Notes under the pieces: model-generated | The model's input: the letters and a program-made list of their open reading frames with translations, nothing else | Told to the model about the DNA's origin: nothing | The model's database searches: none | Assembly (NCBI RefSeq): GCF_001902635.1 | Contig: NZ_MJAO01000009.1 | Location: forward strand, 62,001 to 126,000 | Length of the DNA: 64,000 nucleotides | Direction of reading: 5' to 3' | Source: Serratia marcescens | GTDB lineage: Bacteria; Pseudomonadota; Gammaproteobacteria; Enterobacterales; Enterobacteriaceae | In this document: positions 24,262-33,701 of the stretch, piece after piece | Numbering within the stretch: position 1 is the stretch's first letter | Layout: every line of letters starts with the position of its first letter | Translations under genes and position numbers: made by a program

Positions 24262-26229
24262 TCAATCGATCAAGGCGTGGCGATAGCGATGCAGCATGTC
24301 GGCCAGGCGTTTCACCGGCCCAGTGACGCTGAGGGGCGCCTGATTGTCCACCAGCTTCTGCTGGTACTCGTTCATTTCGCCCAGCAAGCGATCGTAGTAA
24401 TAGGCGCGCTTGACGTCGTTCTTGGCCGACACCACCCGATCGGCGGTGCTGCGGATCTGGCGGTGGAAGGCCGACAGCTCTTCGCTGACCGGGATTTCCG
24501 CCCGCTGCATGCGCTGGTGGGCGATGATCAGGTTCAGCGCCAGCCGGTACTTGGCGATGTCGTTCGGGAACATCATCAGCAGCTGGTTAAGTTGCTGATA
24601 CAGCGCAGGCAGGTGGTTCTGCCGACGGCGTGCCGCCTTGGTGGTCAGCGCCGACACCGCACTGCCGACGAACTGGTTGAGCAGCGTGCGGCCGGTGCGC
24701 TCGCGCGAATTGTCGCGGATCAGCAGCAGCACCATCAGCCCAACGCAGCTGCCGAGGAACTGGCCGAGCGCACCGTCGAGGAACTGGGTGACGTTGAACT
24801 CCATCGGGTTGCTCAGCACCAGAATGTTGATGGTCCCCGCCAGCAGCCCCAGCGAACCAAGCCGCCGCTTCTGCACCTCGATGCCGATGAAAAACGCCAG
24901 CAGGCCGAGGCTGAGGCACAGCAGCAAAATGCTCTGCTGCGTCGCCGGCAGGATCACCATGAAGAACAGGGAACCAACCGGGATCGCTGCCAGCATGCCC
25001 AGCACGAAATCCATCGCCACCATGCGCGGCGCCGGGGTGCGCATCGCCAGCGAGGTGATCACCGCGATGATCACCATAAAACCGCTGCCGGACGTCCAGC
25101 CGGTCCACAGCCACAGCAGGCTGCCGAAGGCCGTCGCCACAAAGGTGCGCAGGCCGTTGATCATCGCGTGATGCCCTTCCGCCGAGGTCGGCTTGACCAC
25201 GGTTTCATTGCTCAACACGCCCTCTTCCACTGCGCTGATGCTGCCGTTGGTGTGCACGCCTTTCGACAGCAGCAGGTAGCGCGTCGCCGCGCCGACCCAA
25301 CTGGTGAGGGTCGACAGCGTCTCATCGGAGCGATGCGTGGTCAGCACCTGACGCAACAGCTTCATGCGCTTGTGGATCTCCTGCGGGGTTTCCGCCGGCA
25401 GCATCAATTGCTCGCGCAGGCTTTCTTGCAGCGCGTCTGGGTGATTCAGCAGGATCAGGTAGGTTTCGCAGGCCTGGGTGATCAACGTCAGCGACAGCGT
25501 ATGCAGCGCCTTCACCCGGCGGTTGACCTTCTGCCAACGCGAGGACTCCATCATCAGGTTGTTGCGCATACCATCCAGCGCCGTGGTGCTCTTCACCAAA
25601 TTGCTCCAGGCTCGATCGATGTCCTCTTTGTCGGCGTTGCTGATGCACATCTGCATCAGGCGATACTGATCCACCAGCAGCTGATCCACCGCCCGATCGA
25701 TGTCCTGCTTAATCGAACGCGGCGAGAACAGCAGATCCGCCAACACGGCGCTGACGATCCCCAAAACGATCTCGCTGCAACGCTCGATGGCGAACTGCGG
25801 CGCTTCCAGCAGATGAGCCTCGCTGCTGGCGACCGTCACGATGATGATCAGCGCGGTATAACCGGCCAGGCCCCAGGCGTAGGAGTTCTCTACCTTGATC
25901 AACGAAGATATCCAGGTACAAAAACCGGCCCAAATGCAGCACAGCAGCAGCATCACCACCGGCGCGCGGGCGGTGGTGATGATAATGATCAGGCCGACGA
26001 AGCAGCCGATAAAGGTGCCGATGATGCGCAACCAGCCGCGGTGACGGATGGCGCCGGAGAAGGGCTCACCGCCGGCGGCGAAGGCCGGGCCGGCGGCGAC
26101 GATGGCCGCGGTCATCGCCGACCAACGCGGGGTTTCCAAATTGAGATGGAAGCCGACGAACAGCGCAAACACAATCGCGAAGCTGAGTTTGAAGGCAAAT
26201 CTCAGCCGGATAAAGGTTGGGCTGTTCAT
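24262..26229 (-). CDS. aaeB: AaeB, aromatic carboxylic acid efflux pump subunit
   Basis: 655-residue inner-membrane protein of the aromatic acid exporter family, which with AaeA exports p-hydroxybenzoate and related acids. The membrane blocks occur twice, near residues 10-160 ([21 protein letters not shown] ... [20 protein letters not shown]) and again near 360-520, separated by soluble helical domains, as usual in this family. The opening [16 protein letters not shown] matches E. coli AaeB. Its start overlaps the aaeA stop by one base. Confidence 0.95.
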   Translation of the reverse strand: MNSPTFIRLRFAFKLSFAIVFALFVGFHLNLETPRWSAMTAAIVAAGPAFAAGGEPFSGAIRHRGWLRIIGTFIGCFVGLIIIITTARAPVVMLLLCCIWAGFCTWISSLIKVENSYAWGLAGYTALIIIVTVASSEAHLLEAPQFAIERCSEIVLGIVSAVLADLLFSPRSIKQDIDRAVDQLLVDQYRLMQMCISNADKEDIDRAWSNLVKSTTALDGMRNNLMMESSRWQKVNRRVKALHTLSLTLITQACETYLILLNHPDALQESLREQLMLPAETPQEIHKRMKLLRQVLTTHRSDETLSTLTSWVGAATRYLLLSKGVHTNGSISAVEEGVLSNETVVKPTSAEGHHAMINGLRTFVATAFGSLLWLWTGWTSGSGFMVIIAVITSLAMRTPAPRMVAMDFVLGMLAAIPVGSLFFMVILPATQQSILLLCLSLGLLAFFIGIEVQKRRLGSLGLLAGTINILVLSNPMEFNVTQFLDGALGQFLGSCVGLMVLLLIRDNSRERTGRTLLNQFVGSAVSALTTKAARRRQNHLPALYQQLNQLLMMFPNDIAKYRLALNLIIAHQRMQRAEIPVSEELSAFHRQIRSTADRVVSAKNDVKRAYYYDRLLGEMNEYQQKLVDNQAPLSVTGPVKRLADMLHRYRHALID

Positions 26230-27164
26230 TAGCCGAACTCACGCAGCCGGTGCATCAGGCGCACAAAAGGCGAACCGCTGTCGGCATTGCGATCGTTCTG
26301 GCCGACGATCACCACGGTGGCGGTGGTGCCGGCCGGGTACGGATGTTGTTGATCCTTGGCGTCCAGCAGGATCTTCACCGGCACGCGTTGCGCCAGGCGC
26401 ACCCACTCCAGGTTGCTGTCGATCGAGGCCAGCCCTTTGCTGTTGACCGTGCTGCTGCTGTTGTTCACCGCCGCCGCCACGCTGTCGACGGTGCCGTGCA
26501 TAATGCGGTTGCTGCCGAGCGGGGTGATCTCCGCACGATCGCCCTTGTTCAGGCCGTTCAGCTTGGTCTCTTCCAGATACGCCAGGATGTAGAAGGAGTC
26601 TTTTTTCACCAATGCCACCGCCACCGAACCGCGGGTGATGTATTCACCGGCGTGCACGTTAAGGTTGGTGATCCAACCATCGGCCGGGGCGCGCACCGTG
26701 GTGCGTTCCAGATCCAGCTGCGCCAGCTCACGCGCCGCCACGGCCTTCGCCAGCTGGTGTTGCACGGTCTGCAGCGAGTTGTTCGACTGATCGATCTCTT
26801 CCTGCGACATCGCCTGCACGCCCAATTTCACGCGGCGGCCGGCCTCACGCCGCTTCTCCGCCGCCAGCGTCTGATAGTAAGCGACGTCGGCACCGGCCTC
26901 CGCCAGCGCCTGTTCATAGCGCGGCCGATCGACCACGAACAGCACCTGCCCTTTCTTCACCAGCTGGTTGTCCACCACCGGCACTTCGGTCAGCAGGCCG
27001 CTGACGTCCGGGGCGATCGCCACCACGTCGGCGGTGAACTTGGCGTCACGCGTCCACGGCGACTCGGTGTAAAACACCCACGCCTTGAACACGGCGGCAA
27101 TGCCCAGCAACACAAGAATCAGAGTGATCGCGATTCGGGTTATTTTTATCGAAAAATTTTTCAC
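26229..27164 (-). CDS. aaeA: AaeA, membrane fusion protein of the aromatic acid efflux pump
   Basis: 311-residue periplasmic adaptor anchored by an N-terminal membrane segment ([22 protein letters not shown]). It has the HlyD/EmrA plan: lipoyl half motif [30 protein letters not shown], a coiled-coil hairpin, and [22 protein letters not shown] chose the GTG at 27164 because GAGG lies just before it and [14 protein letters not shown] aligns with E. coli AaeA; a TTG 15 bp upstream is unlikely. It follows aaeX by 7 bp. Confidence 0.93.
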   Translation of the reverse strand: MKNFSIKITRIAITLILVLLGIAAVFKAWVFYTESPWTRDAKFTADVVAIAPDVSGLLTEVPVVDNQLVKKGQVLFVVDRPRYEQALAEAGADVAYYQTLAAEKRREAGRRVKLGVQAMSQEEIDQSNNSLQTVQHQLAKAVAARELAQLDLERTTVRAPADGWITNLNVHAGEYITRGSVAVALVKKDSFYILAYLEETKLNGLNKGDRAEITPLGSNRIMHGTVDSVAAAVNNSSSTVNSKGLASIDSNLEWVRLAQRVPVKILLDAKDQQHPYPAGTTATVVIVGQNDRNADSGSPFVRLMHRLREFG

Positions 27165-27171
27165 AGCGACC

Positions 27172-27375
27172 TCAAACAAAAAGACATGAAATCAGATAGA
27201 ACAGGCAGCAATACAGCGCGGTGTTAAACAGCGCCGGATGCCAGACAAAGTCGTAAATCCCCGTAGGCTGTAGCAGGCGTCGCAGCAGGAAGAACAACGC
27301 CAGCGACACCAACAGCTCGAAGAACACCGGCGGAAACGACAGTCCGAAGATGACCATAACCGGAAGCAAACTCAT
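27172..27375 (-). CDS. aaeX: AaeX, small membrane protein of the efflux operon
   Basis: 67-residue protein with two membrane segments, nearly identical to E. coli AaeX ([49 protein letters not shown]). It is the first gene of aaeXAB; function unknown. The ATG at 27375 is preceded directly by GTG, which I do not take as the start. Confidence 0.93.
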   Translation of the reverse strand: MSLLPVMVIFGLSFPPVFFELLVSLALFFLLRRLLQPTGIYDFVWHPALFNTALYCCLFYLISCLFV

Positions 27376-27656
27376 CACTTTTTCCTTATTGTTTACTGCG
27401 CCGGGAGATAACAGGTCTTGCCATTCACATTCTCTTTACATTTTAGCGTGCGCGCGCCACAAATCTTGACCAGACAGCTTGTCCGGGCCACGAACCTGAA
27501 AAAAGGGTAAACTTTGGGGCTGACATCCACGACAGGGATTGCGAGGGTGCCGGAGGGAGCGGCAGGATTGCGTCGCCGCTCGCTCTCGCACGTTGGTAAG
27601 GTCTATTCACCCGACCACGTTATATTAGCCTGCTTACTATCAAGGCATCAACAATC
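27376..27656. promoter_or_regulatory. aaeX-aaeR divergent control region
   Basis: Intergenic region of about 315 bp (including the CRP-like site) between divergent aaeX and aaeR. LysR-type regulators such as AaeR normally bind here to activate the efflux operon when aromatic acids are present. Minus- and plus-strand promoters must both lie here. I see a short GC-rich dyad near 27550-27590 but no certain AaeR box. Confidence 0.45.
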
Positions 27657-27672
27657 TGTGATCTAAATCACT
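27657..27672. promoter_or_regulatory. CRP-like binding site before aaeR
   Basis: TGTGATCTAAATCACT matches the CRP consensus TGTGA-N6-TCACA at 9 of 10 key positions, and the centre TCTAAA is close to the optimal spacer. It ends 18 bp before the aaeR ATG, so CRP bound here would more likely modulate or block aaeR than activate it. It could also act on the divergent aaeX promoter. Confidence 0.6.
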
Positions 27673-27690
27673 TTTAAGCCAGAGTGAATA

Positions 27691-28602
27691 ATGGAACGAT
27701 TAAAACGGATGTCGGTATTCGCCAAAGTGGTTGAGTTCGGGTCGTTTACCGCGGCCGCGCGCCAACTCGATATGAGCGTTTCGTCGATCAGCCAAACCGT
27801 CTCGAAACTGGAAAATGAACTGCAGGTCAAGCTGTTGAACCGCAGTACGCGCAGCATCGGCCTGACCGAAGCCGGCAAAATCTACTATCAAGGCTGCCGG
27901 CGCATGCTGCAGGAAGTCAGTGAAGTGCATGAGCAGCTGTTCGCGTTTAACAATACGCCCACCGGCACGCTGCGCATCGGCAGCTCATCCACCATGGCGC
28001 AAAACGTGCTGGCGAACATGACCGCCGAGATGATGAAAGAGTACCCGGGCCTGACGGTCAACCTGGTGACCGGCATACCGGCTCCGGATCTGATCGCCGA
28101 CGGGCTGGATCTGGTGATCCGCACCGGCGCACTGCAGGACTCCAGCCTGTTCTCCCGCCGCCTGGGGCAAATGCCGATGGTGGTGTGCGCCGCCAAAAGC
28201 TACCTGAGCCAGCACGGCACGCCACAGAAGCCAAGCGATATGGTCAATTTCTCCTGGCTGGAGTACAGCGTGCGGCCCGACAGCGAATTTGAGCTGATCT
28301 CGCCGGAGGGCATCACCACACGCATTTCACCGCAGGGGCGCTTCGTGACCAACGATTCCTCTACCATGATCCGCTGGCTGAAAAACGGTGCCGGCATCGC
28401 TTACGCCCCGCTGATGTGGGTGATCGAAGAGATCAAGCGCGGCGAGATCGAGATCCTGTTCAAAAGCTACCATTCGGATCCGCGGCCAATCTACGCGCTC
28501 TACACCGAGAAGGACAAGCTGCCGCTGAAGGTACAGGTGTGCATCAACTACCTGACCGACTATTTCGAACGCGTGACGGCGGTCTATCAGGGTTATCGCT
28601 GA
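27691..28602 (+). CDS. aaeR: AaeR, LysR-type regulator of aromatic acid efflux
   Basis: 303-residue LysR-type regulator. The N-terminal winged helix is MERLKRMSVFAKVVEFGSFTAAARQLDMSVSSISQTVSKLENELQVKLLNR; the effector domain starts near 90 (TPTGTLRIGSSSTMAQNVL). It is divergent from aaeXAB, as in E. coli, and expected to activate that operon with aromatic acids. Its last 10 bp overlap the end of a convergent small membrane protein gene. Confidence 0.93.
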   Translation: MERLKRMSVFAKVVEFGSFTAAARQLDMSVSSISQTVSKLENELQVKLLNRSTRSIGLTEAGKIYYQGCRRMLQEVSEVHEQLFAFNNTPTGTLRIGSSSTMAQNVLANMTAEMMKEYPGLTVNLVTGIPAPDLIADGLDLVIRTGALQDSSLFSRRLGQMPMVVCAAKSYLSQHGTPQKPSDMVNFSWLEYSVRPDSEFELISPEGITTRISPQGRFVTNDSSTMIRWLKNGAGIAYAPLMWVIEEIKRGEIEILFKSYHSDPRPIYALYTEKDKLPLKVQVCINYLTDYFERVTAVYQGYR

Positions 28603-28937
28603 GCGGCACTTAAGTAGCGGTGCGCCAGCGCGCCGAGCAGCATCAGCGCCAACATGCCCACTCCCCATAGCAGCCAGACGGCGTAGCCCGCCCAGTTCAG
28701 CAGCAGAGGAAAGTCGCTCGCCAGCCCACTGCCCAGCTGTTTCAGCCACGGCAGCCAGGCGTCCAACATCGTCTGCGGCACCAGGCTCAGCACGCCGTTC
28801 ATCGGCAACTGTGCGCCGCCGACCGCCTCCGCCAACGCAGGAAGCCAGGTCAGCACGCCGGCTATGCCCCAGGCCAGCAGCGTCCACAGCGCCATGGCGC
28901 CCAGCAGCAGCGCTATCGTCCAACCGCCCCTGCTCAC
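28593..28937 (-). CDS. Small membrane protein paired with a zinc-ribbon protein
   Basis: 114-residue protein with an N-terminal membrane segment (WTIALLLGAMALWTLLAWGIAGVLTWLPALAEAVGG) and a C-terminal one (LLLNWAGYAVWLLWGVGMLALMLLGALAHRYL). The GTG start at 28937 is part of the GTGA that also ends the upstream zinc-ribbon gene, so the two are coupled. No family assigned. The 3' end overlaps the 3' end of aaeR. Confidence 0.7.
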   Translation of the reverse strand: MSRGGWTIALLLGAMALWTLLAWGIAGVLTWLPALAEAVGGAQLPMNGVLSLVPQTMLDAWLPWLKQLGSGLASDFPLLLNWAGYAVWLLWGVGMLALMLLGALAHRYLSAAQR

Positions 28938-29209
28938 GGCACACCGCCGCCGCACTGCGGGCAAAAACGGCTGCCCGGCGGCAGTGGCGCGGCGCACTGT
29001 CCGCAGCTGGCGCTTATCGCGGCAAACGGCTGGCCGCAGCGATGGCAAAAGCGCGCCCCCGGTTTATTCACCGCCTGGCATTCCGGGCACTGCGGCCCCT
29101 GCCCGCCATGCTGGTTATAGCGGTTGCCATGATGCCCGCCGCGGTGACCCGCGCGCTGGTGGCCGCCGTTAACACCACCTTGCCCCAACAATCTTTTCAG
29201 TAAGCTCAT
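28934..29209 (-). CDS. Small protein with two zinc ribbons and a Gly/His-rich segment
   Basis: 91-residue protein. After MSLLKRLLGQGG comes a Gly/His/Asn-rich part (residues about 12-38, with many His that could bind metal). Two zinc-ribbon knuckle pairs follow: CPECQAVNKPGARFCHRC (about 41-58) and CGQC then FCPQC (about 68-86). Such tandem ribbons usually mediate protein contacts. It lies just downstream of a MerR-type promoter on the same strand, and its stop overlaps the GTG of a membrane protein. Function unknown; a metal-stress role is inferred from the promoter only. Confidence 0.75.
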   Translation of the reverse strand: MSLLKRLLGQGGVNGGHQRAGHRGGHHGNRYNQHGGQGPQCPECQAVNKPGARFCHRCGQPFAAISASCGQCAAPLPPGSRFCPQCGGGVP

Positions 29210-29243
29210 CCCACCTCTCCTCTGTACATTGACGCTGAACCTC

Positions 29244-29275
29244 ACTGTAAACCCTGGAGTAAACTCCAGGGTAAA
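29244..29275 (-). promoter_or_regulatory. MerR-family-type promoter with ZntR-like operator
   Basis: A perfect 22-bp dyad at 29251-29272 has half-site ACCCTGGAGT, a 2-base centre AA and ACTCCAGGGT. The core CTGGAGT..ACTCCAG equals the E. coli ZntR site as I recall it. On the minus strand it sits between a -35-like TTTACC and a -10-like TACAGT separated by 20 bp, the overlong spacing typical of MerR-regulated promoters. The -10 ends 34 bp before the zinc-ribbon gene. No MerR regulator is encoded nearby. Confidence 0.7.
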
Positions 29276-29416
29276 GCCTGACGACGAGGATTTACGTTTC
29301 ATTACATCAACAAAACGGCAAGGCTTTGATCATGTTAACAAAATCACCATCGGTATTACCCCACGCCAGCGCGCTGCGTTATGCTGCGGAAACCTCTCCC
29401 TGCATCAGGAATAACC

Positions 29417-30358
29417 ATGAAAAAAATCATACTGGACTGTGACCCGGGGCATGACGACGCCATCGCCCTGCTGTTGGCCTGGGGCAATCCGCAGATCGAC
29501 CTGCTGGCGGTCACCACCGTGGTGGGTAACCAGACGCTGGATAAAGTGACGCGCAACGCGCTGGCGGTGGCGCGCATCGCCAATATCACCGGCGTGCCCT
29601 TCGCCGCCGGTTGCCCGCGCCCGTTGGTGCGCAATATCGAAGTGGCGCCCTACATTCACGGCGATTCCGGCCTGGATGGCCCGGTGCTGCCGGAACCCCA
29701 CCTGCAGTTAGACCCGCGCCACGCGGTGGATCTGATCATCGATACCGTGATGGCCCACCCGCCCGGCAGCGTGACGCTGGTGCCGACCGGCGGCCTGACC
29801 AATATCGCCATGGCGGTGCGCAAAGAACCGCGCCTTGCCGAACGGGTCAAGGAAGTGGTGCTGATGGGCGGCGGCTATCATGTGGGCAACTGGAGCGCGG
29901 TGGCGGAATTCAATATCAAAATCGACCCCGAAGCGGCGCACATCGTCTTTAACGAAAAATGGCCGTTGACCATGGTTGGCTTGGATCTCACCCACCAGGC
30001 GCTGGCCACACCGGCGGTCTGCGAACGCATCGTCGCCCTCGGCACCGGGCCGGCCAAATTCGTCGGCGAACTGCTGGAATTCTTTGGGCGCATGTACCAG
30101 CAAGCGCAAGGTTTCAGTGCCCCGCCGGTACACGATCCTTGCGCGGTAGCCTACGTGATCGATCCGACCGTGATGACGGTACGTAAAGCGCCGGTGGATA
30201 TCGAGCTGACCGGCACCCTGACGTTGGGCATGACGGTCGCGGACTTCCGCGCGCCGCCGCCGCCGGATTGCCACACCCAGGTGGCAGTCAAACTGGATCA
30301 GGATAAGTTCTGGGATCTGGTGGTGGATGCGCTGACGCAAATTGGCGAGGTGGAGTGA
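29417..30358 (+). CDS. Inosine/uridine-type nucleoside hydrolase
   Basis: 313-residue nucleoside hydrolase that splits ribonucleosides into base and ribose. The Asp-rich calcium/ribose site is visible in KKIILDCDPGHDDAIALLLAW (residues about 3-22), with VLMGGGYHVGNWSAVAEFNIKIDPEAA near 155-180 and VHDPCAVAYVIDP near 236. It resembles the RihA/RihB group; I cannot assign which. The ATG at 29417 (MKKIILDCDPG) follows a CAGGAATAACC stretch. An 8-bp stem hairpin follows the gene. Confidence 0.88.
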   Translation: MKKIILDCDPGHDDAIALLLAWGNPQIDLLAVTTVVGNQTLDKVTRNALAVARIANITGVPFAAGCPRPLVRNIEVAPYIHGDSGLDGPVLPEPHLQLDPRHAVDLIIDTVMAHPPGSVTLVPTGGLTNIAMAVRKEPRLAERVKEVVLMGGGYHVGNWSAVAEFNIKIDPEAAHIVFNEKWPLTMVGLDLTHQALATPAVCERIVALGTGPAKFVGELLEFFGRMYQQAQGFSAPPVHDPCAVAYVIDPTVMTVRKAPVDIELTGTLTLGMTVADFRAPPPPDCHTQVAVKLDQDKFWDLVVDALTQIGEVE

Positions 30359-30376
30359 AGTTTACGAAACAGGGAT

Positions 30377-30400
30377 TAACGCGCTTTCACAGGCGCGTTA
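30377..30400. terminator. Hairpin after the nucleoside hydrolase gene
   Basis: Perfect 8-bp stem TAACGCGC (30377-30384) with GCGCGTTA (30393-30400), loop TTTCACAG. No T run follows, so termination would be Rho-assisted or weak. Confidence 0.45.
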
Positions 30401-31045
30401 GCCGGCATTATGGTGGGCCGTTAGGCTATGCGCGTTATTATCACCTTGTAAAAGAGGCAAGAAAAATCCTATTAAATAATAAAATAAACGAAACAAAAAA
30501 GAGTTAATAATAAATAAAACACCCAAGAACAATCCGAGTTAAAATAAAAAGACAACGTCAAAGACAATCATTAAAAAACGGCAGTAAAAGCAGATAAAAT
30601 AGATTGCAACTTTCGCGCCGTCATTGACAGCACAGATTTAACAGGAAAATGCCTAAATCATTACCCTCGACGCCTGAACACCTACGAGACCACCGTCGTC
30701 GCGTACTGCAATGCCCCTTCAGAATGAAAAGTTAACGAATTGAATTTTATGATTAAAAAAATAAAAAACATTAAAAATTGACTGAAATGCAATCAATTTG
30801 CGAAAATGACCGACCTGTTTGCATAACCCACAGCGGCGCCTTTAGCGGGTTAATACTTACGACCTTACTTTACTTATTCAGGGCATTGCCCCGTAGCGTC
30901 GCGGCAAAGATTAATTATTTTTTAGCATGAACACCGTTTCAATTTCCCATAATCGCGTGAGGATTGAGACATAGGAATAACTCCGACGCCAGGATAAAAG
31001 GATAGGGAATAATCAAAAAATGCATTCGATAAACGATACTGGCGC
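30401..31045. other. AT-rich intergenic region upstream of the ligase gene
   Basis: About 645 bp with no supported gene. The stretch 30440-30810 is very AT-rich with many A runs (for example AATAATAAAATAAACG), in strong contrast to flanking 60 % GC genes. Curved, AT-rich DNA of this type is typical of H-NS-silenced promoters of transferred genes. I could not fix a promoter. Confidence 0.45.
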
Positions 31046-32740
31046 ATGGCGAATTTTACCATGACAGATAAAACCTCCGTTAACACACTGACAACCGCCG
31101 TACTGACCCTGCTGCTGATCTGGATGGCGGTGATCCTGCCGCTCTATCAGCCCAACATGGGTGGCGGCGGGCTGGCACTGCCGCAAAATATTCTGGCTTG
31201 GGGCACCATGGCGCTGACAACGCTGATGGTGGCTTTCAGCGCTTGCGTTGGCCACACCCGTCTTTCGCTTACCCCCACCGCACGTCTGTTGCTTCTCGGT
31301 ATCGCGGTGCTGGCGCTGCCGCTGCTGTATACCCGCCCCGAGTGGCGCGAAGGCGCCCTGTGGCGCTGTGCAGGCCTGCTTGGCGGCTGGCTGTTTTATG
31401 TCGCCTGTCTGCAACTGCGCGTGACAGCCCAACAGCGCAGCCTGTTGCTGTACGGTCTGCTGTTTGCCGTTAGCATTCAGGCGCTGCTGGCGGCGCTGCA
31501 GCTGTTCGCCCCTACGCTGGCCTGGGTCGCCCCCAACGGCGACCGGGTCTACGGCGTCTTTCAACAACCGAACGTGCTCGGCAGCTTTATCGCCACCGGG
31601 CTGGCGCTGGCACTCTGGTTGCTGCTTGCCGCCGCCGCACCGGCACGGCGGCGGCACATTCCCTTACTCGCGCTGCTGGTCGCTTTCTCCACCCTACTGG
31701 TACTGATCCAGTCGCGCGCCGCCTGGCTGGGCGGCGCATTGGCGGCGGCACTGCTGCTGTGGCGCTTTGCCCGCCATCGTCCGGTCGATTGCCGCCTGGC
31801 CTGCGGCGCGCTGCTGTTGGGCGCGGCATTCGGTTTGGTGATACTGCTGACCGGATTTGGTCTGGATGCAAAAATCGGTTTTATCAACCGCTGGGACTCC
31901 AGCGGCGCGCGTCTGACCATGCTGCACGACGCCGGCGCGATGATCCTGACCAAACCGCTGCAGGGCTGGGGGTACGGCGGCTTTGAATACAGCTTCGCGC
32001 ATTTTCGTTTGCAGGAAATACCATGGCGAAAAGTGCTGGAAGTCGCCGGGCACCCGCACAATGAAATCCTGCTGTGGTGGGTGGAGGGCGGCCTGCCGGC
32101 ACTGGCGGGTATCATGATCATTCTCACCGCCGGCGCGCTGTTGGTGAAACGCGCCTGGCGACGGGACCGCGAGCAACCGGGCGGCGCACGCGTCGGGCTG
32201 TTTCTGGTGCTGCTGCCAATGCTGGTGCACAGCCAGCTGGAATACCCCTTCTATCTGTCTATACCGCACTGGCTGGCGTTTCTGCTGCTGCTGGCGCTGC
32301 TGGATAGCCAAACCGGCGAGTTCCGCCCGGTGCCGTTCTCCAAAGCACTGAGCCTGCCGGTGGCGATGGCGGCGGCCGGCGTACTGGTGATGGCGCTCTT
32401 CGCCTGGCAGGGGCGCATGGCGTTAACCCAGTCGGAGCGCACCATGCTGGCGACTATCGACAGTATCGAACGCATGTCGCCGCCGGCCGCCTGGATTTAT
32501 CGGGAGCGCAAAACCTTCGACGAGCAATCTCACGCGCTGCTGGTCTATAACCAAACGCGCGATGACGCCCTGCTGACCGATTATCGGCGTTGGGCAGACG
32601 CCTATCTGCAGCGCCGCATCGACGCCAACGTCTACGCCACGCTGATCATGATTTTGCGTTATCAGGGCGCTCAGGCGGAGGCCGATGCCCGACTGCGTGA
32701 GGCCGCTTTCTTGTTTACGTGGGATGCGCGTTTCAGGTAG
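31046..32740 (+). CDS. PglL/WaaL-type O-oligosaccharyltransferase (Wzy/O-antigen ligase superfamily)
   Basis: 564-residue polytopic membrane protein with about 12 predicted membrane segments and a large periplasmic loop. The ligase signature is seen in RVYGVFQQPNVLGSF (near 175), GWGYGGFEYSFAHFR (near 313) and AGHPHNEILLWWVEGGLPAL (near 336), whose His is important in WaaL/PglL enzymes. The soluble C-terminal part (about 465-564) fits the PglL Wzy_C2 group. Such proteins transfer lipid-linked glycans to proteins (pilins) or lipid A. No pilin gene is visible nearby. Starts at 31046 or 31061 are both possible; neither has a strong ribosome-binding site. Confidence 0.8.
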   Translation: MANFTMTDKTSVNTLTTAVLTLLLIWMAVILPLYQPNMGGGGLALPQNILAWGTMALTTLMVAFSACVGHTRLSLTPTARLLLLGIAVLALPLLYTRPEWREGALWRCAGLLGGWLFYVACLQLRVTAQQRSLLLYGLLFAVSIQALLAALQLFAPTLAWVAPNGDRVYGVFQQPNVLGSFIATGLALALWLLLAAAAPARRRHIPLLALLVAFSTLLVLIQSRAAWLGGALAAALLLWRFARHRPVDCRLACGALLLGAAFGLVILLTGFGLDAKIGFINRWDSSGARLTMLHDAGAMILTKPLQGWGYGGFEYSFAHFRLQEIPWRKVLEVAGHPHNEILLWWVEGGLPALAGIMIILTAGALLVKRAWRRDREQPGGARVGLFLVLLPMLVHSQLEYPFYLSIPHWLAFLLLLALLDSQTGEFRPVPFSKALSLPVAMAAAGVLVMALFAWQGRMALTQSERTMLATIDSIERMSPPAAWIYRERKTFDEQSHALLVYNQTRDDALLTDYRRWADAYLQRRIDANVYATLIMILRYQGAQAEADARLREAAFLFTWDARFR

Positions 32741-32798
32741 GAGGGGATGGAGTGAGAGCTTGCCGCTCTCCTCTGCATAATAACCCTACGCATCGACA

Positions 32799-33566
32799 TT
32801 AACGCGGCAAAATCGCGCACTCTTTATCCAGCAGCGATTCTACCGAGGCGCGATTGCCAACGTCCCAGCCACGCTTCGAGGCCAGCAAGATAAACCCTCG
32901 TTGGCCGGCAAACGAGGTCGGGACGACGGCCACGCCATATTCCGCCAACTGCTGCGGCGACAGATGAAAATAATCCGCGACGTCCTTAATCGGGTAAATA
33001 CCCATCGCGGCCGGCTGCATCACGCGGCGAGCATAGTAGGTGTGGCGCAACAGCTTATCCGGCAAGGGGCGCCATTGATCCTGTATGTAAGGGCGCTCCG
33101 CTTGCAGCTGGCGCCGCACATCCTCACGCAGGCAGGTCAGGTGAATATGCAATTGGTTCTGGCTGCGGCCGTAAGCGGAGTTGATCGCCATACCCAGCTT
33201 ATCGTCCGGTACCGGTTTACCATACTCGGCGGCCAGCCGGTAACGCATCAGCCACGCATAGCCAAAATAGTCCGTGCGTTCCCCGGCCAGCAGCTGCGGG
33301 CTTTCAATGCCAGAGAGCGGCGCCGTCGGCACCAGAATGAAGTGATAGGGATAACGCGGGTTTTGCAGCACGCTGAAGCCCTGCTCTTTCCCCTGCGGCA
33401 TATAAATCTGCTCACACGGGGCCGGATCGCGCTTTTGCTGATAGTTAGCCATGCAAAGCTTATCGACCACGCCCCACAGCGCATCGGAACGGGCGCAGCC
33501 CGTCAGGGACAAGATCCCCAGTAAAAACAGCCAACGCCAGGTGGATAAAGCCAAACGCGCCTTCAT
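32799..33566 (-). CDS. cdh: CDP-diacylglycerol pyrophosphatase, lipoprotein form
   Basis: 255-residue enzyme of the HIT-like superfamily that hydrolyses CDP-diacylglycerol to CMP and phosphatidate. Active-site HIH is in RSQNQLHIHLTCLREDVR (near 142), with YARRV and FVLLAS-like C-terminal motifs shared with E. coli Cdh. The N terminus ends in the lipobox LTGC after a hydrophobic WRWLFLLGILS, so it should be a membrane-anchored lipoprotein, whereas E. coli Cdh has an uncleaved N-terminal anchor. The ATG at 33566 is used; a GTG 24 bp upstream is possible. Confidence 0.88.
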   Translation of the reverse strand: MKARLALSTWRWLFLLGILSLTGCARSDALWGVVDKLCMANYQQKRDPAPCEQIYMPQGKEQGFSVLQNPRYPYHFILVPTAPLSGIESPQLLAGERTDYFGYAWLMRYRLAAEYGKPVPDDKLGMAINSAYGRSQNQLHIHLTCLREDVRRQLQAERPYIQDQWRPLPDKLLRHTYYARRVMQPAAMGIYPIKDVADYFHLSPQQLAEYGVAVVPTSFAGQRGFILLASKRGWDVGNRASVESLLDKECAILPR

Positions 33567-33701
33567 CGTATTGTTCTGTTTTTTCGCCACGTCAATTTCA
33601 TTCCATCACTTCGTGCAGGCACGCCTGCAGGGCTGCGGCGTCCTGCCGCGCTTAGCGTTACGAATGCGAGAAAGACCGCAAAATGGGGAGTTTTTAAGGG
33701 G

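Noticed and set aside
24112-26232. 706-codon open frame on the plus strand
   Set aside because: It lies exactly antisense to aaeB and has a composition (Gln/His/Arg-rich) typical of the shadow frame of a GC-rich gene; no family resemblance.
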